DNA of 7,459 nucleotides from positions 1 through 7,459 of the forward strand of contig JAEUAC010000257.1 of NCBI GenBank assembly GCA_019695455.1, given 5' to 3'. The DNA comes from Methylorubrum extorquens (GTDB taxonomy: Bacteria > Pseudomonadota > Alphaproteobacteria > Rhizobiales > Beijerinckiaceae). Below are positions 4,623 to 7,459 of this stretch, one piece after another (within the stretch, counting starts at the first letter, position 1; every line of letters starts with the position of its first letter). A program made the translations under genes and the position numbers. The notes beneath the pieces were generated by a model. That model saw only the letters and a list, made by a program, of their open reading frames with translations. It searched no databases and was not told the origin of the DNA.

Positions 4623-6338
4623 ATGCTGGCCGACCTCCTCATCCGCGACATCGTCCTGATCGACCGGCTGGAGCTGCGCTTCCCGGCCGGCCTCTCCGTG
4701 CTCACGGGCGAGACGGGCGCGGGCAAGTCCATCCTCCTCGATGCGTTCTCCCTCGCGCTCGGCGCGCGCGGCGACGGCGGGCTCGTGCGCCACGGGGCCG
4801 AGCGCGGCCAGGTCACGGCCGCGTTCGACGTGCCGGCCGGCCACCCCGCCCGCGAGACGGCCCGGATGGCCGATCTCGACGTCGAGGGCGACGTGATCCT
4901 GCGCCGCGTGCAGTTCGCGGACGGGCGCACGCGGGCCTTCGTCAACGACCAGCCCGTCAGCGTCCAGGTGCTCCGTCAGATCGGCGCGACGCTGGTCGAG
5001 ATCCACGGCCAGCACGACGACCGGGCGCTCGTGGACCCGGCGAGCCACCGGGCCATCCTCGACGCCCATGCCGGGCTCGGCCACGAGGTGCGGGCGGTCG
5101 GCGAGGCCGCGACGCGCCTGCGCCGGGTGCGGCAGGACCTCGCCGCGCACGCGGCCCATGTCGAGACGATGCGCCGCGAGACGGACTACCTGACGCACGC
5201 CCATGCCGAACTGGCCGAGCTCGATCCCGTGCCGGGCGAGGAGGAGGCGCTGACCGCCCGACGCGCCCTCATGATGGCGTCGGAGAAGATCGCGCAGGAC
5301 CTGTCGGACGCGGCGGAGCTCGTCGGCGGCTCGGGCTCGGCCGTGCCGGCGCTCTCGGCCGCCCTGCGCAAGCTGGAGCGGCGCGCGGGCGACGTCGACG
5401 TGCTGATCGGGGCCGCCAAGACGGCGCTCGATACCGTCCTCGTCGCCTACGACGAGGCCCGCCTCGCGCTCGACGACGCGATCCGGGCCTGCGACTTCGA
5501 ACCCGCCGAGCTGGAGCGGGCGGAGGAGCGGCTGTTCAAGCTGCGGGCGGCCGGCCGCAAGCACGGCGTCCCCGTCGACGATCTCGCCGGCCTCATGGCG
5601 ACCTTCGCCGGGAAGATCGCCGCGATCGAGACCGACGAGGAGACGCTGGTCGGCCTGCGGGCGGCCGAGGAGGAGGCGGAGACGGCCTACGTGGCGGCGG
5701 CCTCCATGCTGTCGGACGCGCGGCGCATCGCGGCCGCGAGCCTCGACGCGGCCGTGGACCGCGAGCTCGCGCCCCTCAAGCTCGAACGCGCGCGCTTCGT
5801 CACGCAGGTGGAGACGAACCGCGACTCGCGCGATCCCTCCGGCTTCGACCGCGTCGAGTTCTGGGCGCAGACCAATCCCGGCACGCGGCCCGGGCCGGTC
5901 ATGAAGGTCGCGTCCGGCGGCGAGCTGTCGCGCTTCATCCTGGCCCTGAAGGTCGTCCTGGCGGATCGCGGCTCCGCGCCGACGCTCGTCTTCGACGAGG
6001 TCGACACGGGCGTGGGCGGGGCCGTCTCGGAGGCCATCGGGCAGCGCCTCGCCCGGCTCGCCGAGCGCGTGCAGGTCATGGCCGTGACCCACGCGCCCCA
6101 GGTCGCCGCCCAGGCCCGGAACCATTTCCTGATCGCCAAGGAGGACCGGGGGGAGGGCGTCGCGACGGGCGTCGTCGCGCTCGAACCCGCCCACCGCCGC
6201 GAGGAGATCGCCCGCATGCTGGCCGGCGCCGCCGTCACGGACGAGGCGCGGGCGGCCGCCTCCCGCCTGATCGAGGCGGGTCACGGCCGCCTGCCCGAGG
6301 CTCCGGCCCCGTCGCGCCGCCGCAAGGCGGTCGGCTGA
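4623..6338 (+). CDS. recN: DNA repair ATPase RecN
   Basis: RecN is an SMC-like ATPase that acts on double-strand breaks and helps recombinational repair. The 571-aa product is close to the usual 550-560 aa. It has Walker A GETGAGKS (29-36), an IHGQH motif (127-131), and a central coiled-coil region (roughly 150-400) rich in Glu, Arg and Ala. The ABC signature ASGGELSR is at 430-437, Walker B with DEVDTG at 458-463, and the H-loop His490 in VTHAPQVAAQA. The two halves of the ATPase head are thus both present. The ATG at 4623 puts the conserved LLIRDIVLIDRLEL right at the N-terminus, as in family members. Its ribosome-binding site is weak (AGGG about 10 nt upstream). An ATG at 4602 in another frame stops after two codons. 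I found no GTTC-N7-GTTC or GAAC-N7-GAAC LexA box in the 132-bp gap upstream. Confidence 0.97.
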   Translation: MLADLLIRDIVLIDRLELRFPAGLSVLTGETGAGKSILLDAFSLALGARGDGGLVRHGAERGQVTAAFDVPAGHPARETARMADLDVEGDVILRRVQFADGRTRAFVNDQPVSVQVLRQIGATLVEIHGQHDDRALVDPASHRAILDAHAGLGHEVRAVGEAATRLRRVRQDLAAHAAHVETMRRETDYLTHAHAELAELDPVPGEEEALTARRALMMASEKIAQDLSDAAELVGGSGSAVPALSAALRKLERRAGDVDVLIGAAKTALDTVLVAYDEARLALDDAIRACDFEPAELERAEERLFKLRAAGRKHGVPVDDLAGLMATFAGKIAAIETDEETLVGLRAAEEEAETAYVAAASMLSDARRIAAASLDAAVDRELAPLKLERARFVTQVETNRDSRDPSGFDRVEFWAQTNPGTRPGPVMKVASGGELSRFILALKVVLADRGSAPTLVFDEVDTGVGGAVSEAIGQRLARLAERVQVMAVTHAPQVAAQARNHFLIAKEDRGEGVATGVVALEPAHRREEIARMLAGAAVTDEARAAASRLIEAGHGRLPEAPAPSRRRKAVG

Positions 6339-6475
6339 CATGACCCGCGCGTTCCGGCCCCCGTCGGCCGCCTCGGCTGGCGGGCCTGCGTCCGTCCAGG
6401 CTGCGGTCCGGTCCGCGGCTCAGGACGACGAGGTGGGTGGATCGCGGCGCCGGTCCCGCGGCGTCGCAGGCTGAC
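6339..6475 (+). other. recN-ligA gap bounded by a 16-bp near-direct repeat
   Basis: GGCTGACATGACCCGC (6333-6348) at the recN stop and GGCTGACATGGCCCGC (6469-6484) at the ligA start match at 15 of 16 bases, 136 bp apart. Each copy contains TGACATG. In the first, the recN TGA is followed by an ATG opening a 44-codon frame (6340-6474). In the second, the TGA closes that frame just before the ligA ATG. The 44-aa frame (starting MTRAFRPPSAAS, with GSRRRSRG near its end) resembles no family I know and is low-complexity, so I do not call it a gene. No promoter or terminator is evident here. Confidence 0.45.
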
Positions 6476-7459
6476 ATGGCCCGCAAGGCGAAGCCCCTCG
6501 ATCCCATCCTGGCGGCCGCGGGCCGTGCCGGCCCGTCCGCAGGGGACGACCCGGCGGCGGCAGGGCGCGAGCACGCCGCTCTCGGGCGCGAGCTCGCCGA
6601 GCACGACCGCCGCTACTACCAGGACGACGCCCCGACGATCCCGGACGCGGAGTACGACGCCCTCCGCCGCCGCTACGCGGCCCTGGAGGCGGCCCATCCC
6701 GGCCTCGCGACGCCCGAGAGCCTGACGGGCAAGGTCGGGGCGGCGCCGTCCTCGACCTTCCGCAAGCACCGGCACGCGGTGCCGATGCTGTCGCTCGCCA
6801 ACGCCTTCTCGGACGAGGAGGTCGCGGAATTCGTGGCCCGCATCCGGCGGTTCCTGGGTCTCGGGCCGGAGGTGCCGCTCGCCTTCACGGCCGAGCCCAA
6901 GATCGACGGCCTGTCGCTGTCGCTCCGCTACGAGCGCGGACGGCTCGCCGTGGCCGCCACCCGCGGCGACGGGGCGGTCGGCGAGGACGTCACGGCGAAT
7001 GCCAGGACCGTCGGCGACATCCCCGAGACGCTGTCCGGCGATCCGCCGGAGATCGTGGAGGTCCGGGGCGAGATCTACCTGACGCACGCCGATTTCGCGG
7101 CGATCAACGCCGAGCAGGTGGCGGCCGGCCGTCCCGCCATCGCGAACCCGCGCAACGGCGCGGCCGGGAGCCTCCGGCAGAAGGACGTCGCCGTCACGGC
7201 CGCGCGGCCGCTCCGCTTCTTCGCCTATACGTGGGGGGAGATGTCGGTCCTGCCGGCCGACACCCAGGCCGGCATGCTGGACGCGCTCGCCTCGTACGGG
7301 TTCGCCGTGAACCCGCTGACCAAGCTCTGCTTCTCGCCGGAGGAACTGCTCGCGCAGCAGCGCCTGATCGGGGCGGAGCGGGCGTCGCTCGGCTACGACA
7401 TCGACGGCGTCGTCTACAAGCTGAACGATCTCGGCCTGCAGGAGCGCCTCGGCTTCGTG
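6476..7459 (+). CDS. ligA: NAD+-dependent DNA ligase LigA, N-terminal part (3' end outside window)
   Basis: LigA seals 3'-OH/5'-phosphate nicks during replication and repair, using NAD+ to adenylate its active-site lysine. The frame from ATG 6476 is open for 328 codons to the window edge. Domain Ia is visible as HDRRYYQDDAPTIPDAEYDAL (in two parts, 43-50 and 51-63), with Tyr47, Asp57, Tyr60 and Asp61 aligned to NAD+-binding residues of E. coli LigA. The nucleotidyltransferase motif KIDG has the catalytic Lys142. Further motifs are TRGDGAVGEDVT, EVRGEIY, NPRNGAAGSLRQKD and GYDIDGVVYKL. A 25-27-residue Ala/Pro/Gly-rich extension precedes domain Ia compared with E. coli. ATG 6476 has a short AGG 5 nt upstream. 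A GTG at 6437 is in frame but its GAGGT is only 2 nt away. The OB-fold, zinc finger, HhH and BRCT parts lie beyond the window. The neighbour recN is also a repair gene, a common pairing in this order. Confidence 0.97.
   Translation, partial: MARKAKPLDPILAAAGRAGPSAGDDPAAAGREHAALGRELAEHDRRYYQDDAPTIPDAEYDALRRRYAALEAAHPGLATPESLTGKVGAAPSSTFRKHRHAVPMLSLANAFSDEEVAEFVARIRRFLGLGPEVPLAFTAEPKIDGLSLSLRYERGRLAVAATRGDGAVGEDVTANARTVGDIPETLSGDPPEIVEVRGEIYLTHADFAAINAEQVAAGRPAIANPRNGAAGSLRQKDVAVTAARPLRFFAYTWGEMSVLPADTQAGMLDALASYGFAVNPLTKLCFSPEELLAQQRLIGAERASLGYDIDGVVYKLNDLGLQERLGFV

Noticed and set aside
3597..6341. Very long reverse-strand open frame (about 900 codons) opposite bamD and recN
   Set aside because: It is antisense to two clearly recognised genes, its translation is Arg/Gly/Ala/Asp-rich with no known motif, and long antisense frames are expected at this GC content because stop codons are rare.
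1..7459. Mobile element, CRISPR array, tRNA or an undescribed gene system
   Set aside because: All six long supported frames are well-known housekeeping genes in a conserved order, with no transposase, no regularly spaced repeats and no cloverleaf-like sequence seen.

Overview
The window is about 7.5 kb of very GC-rich DNA. All six recognisable genes lie on the + strand, in the order ftsA (3' end), ftsZ, lpxC, bamD, recN, ligA (5' end). This order, with protein sequences such as the FtsZ N-terminus and its C-terminal LEIPAFLRRQ peptide, points to an alphaproteobacterium of the order Hyphomicrobiales. The very high GC and the long FtsZ linker fit a Methylobacteriaceae-like member. That family-level placement is inference from remembered family features, not a search result.

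Layout. Positions 1-515 hold the last ~170 codons of FtsA, ending in its membrane-targeting amphipathic helix. A 58-bp gap with a perfect 9-bp hairpin leads to ftsZ (574-2259), whose best-supported start is 15 bp inside the longest open frame. A strong hairpin at 2284-2310 looks like the terminator of the division cluster. The 256-bp gap that follows carries a plausible sigma-70-type promoter and a structured leader for lpxC (2516-3463). bamD (3564-4490) follows after 100 bp, recN (4623-6338) after 132 bp containing two GC-rich hairpins, and ligA (from 6476 to the window edge) after 137 bp. The last gap is bounded by a 16-bp near-perfect direct repeat.

How the genes fit together. FtsA anchors FtsZ filaments to the inner membrane during division. 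LpxC commits UDP-acyl-GlcNAc to lipid A synthesis, and BamD is the essential lipoprotein of the machine that inserts outer-membrane beta-barrels. So the first four genes serve septation and outer-membrane growth. RecN and LigA serve double-strand-break repair and nick sealing. This is a conserved housekeeping neighbourhood.

I see no mobile element, CRISPR array, tRNA, rRNA or novel gene system. The points worth a second look are non-coding: the lpxC leader (dyads, overlapping leader frames, a hairpin just before the ribosome-binding site), the repeat-flanked recN-ligA gap, and the apparent lack of a classical alphaproteobacterial SOS box before recN.
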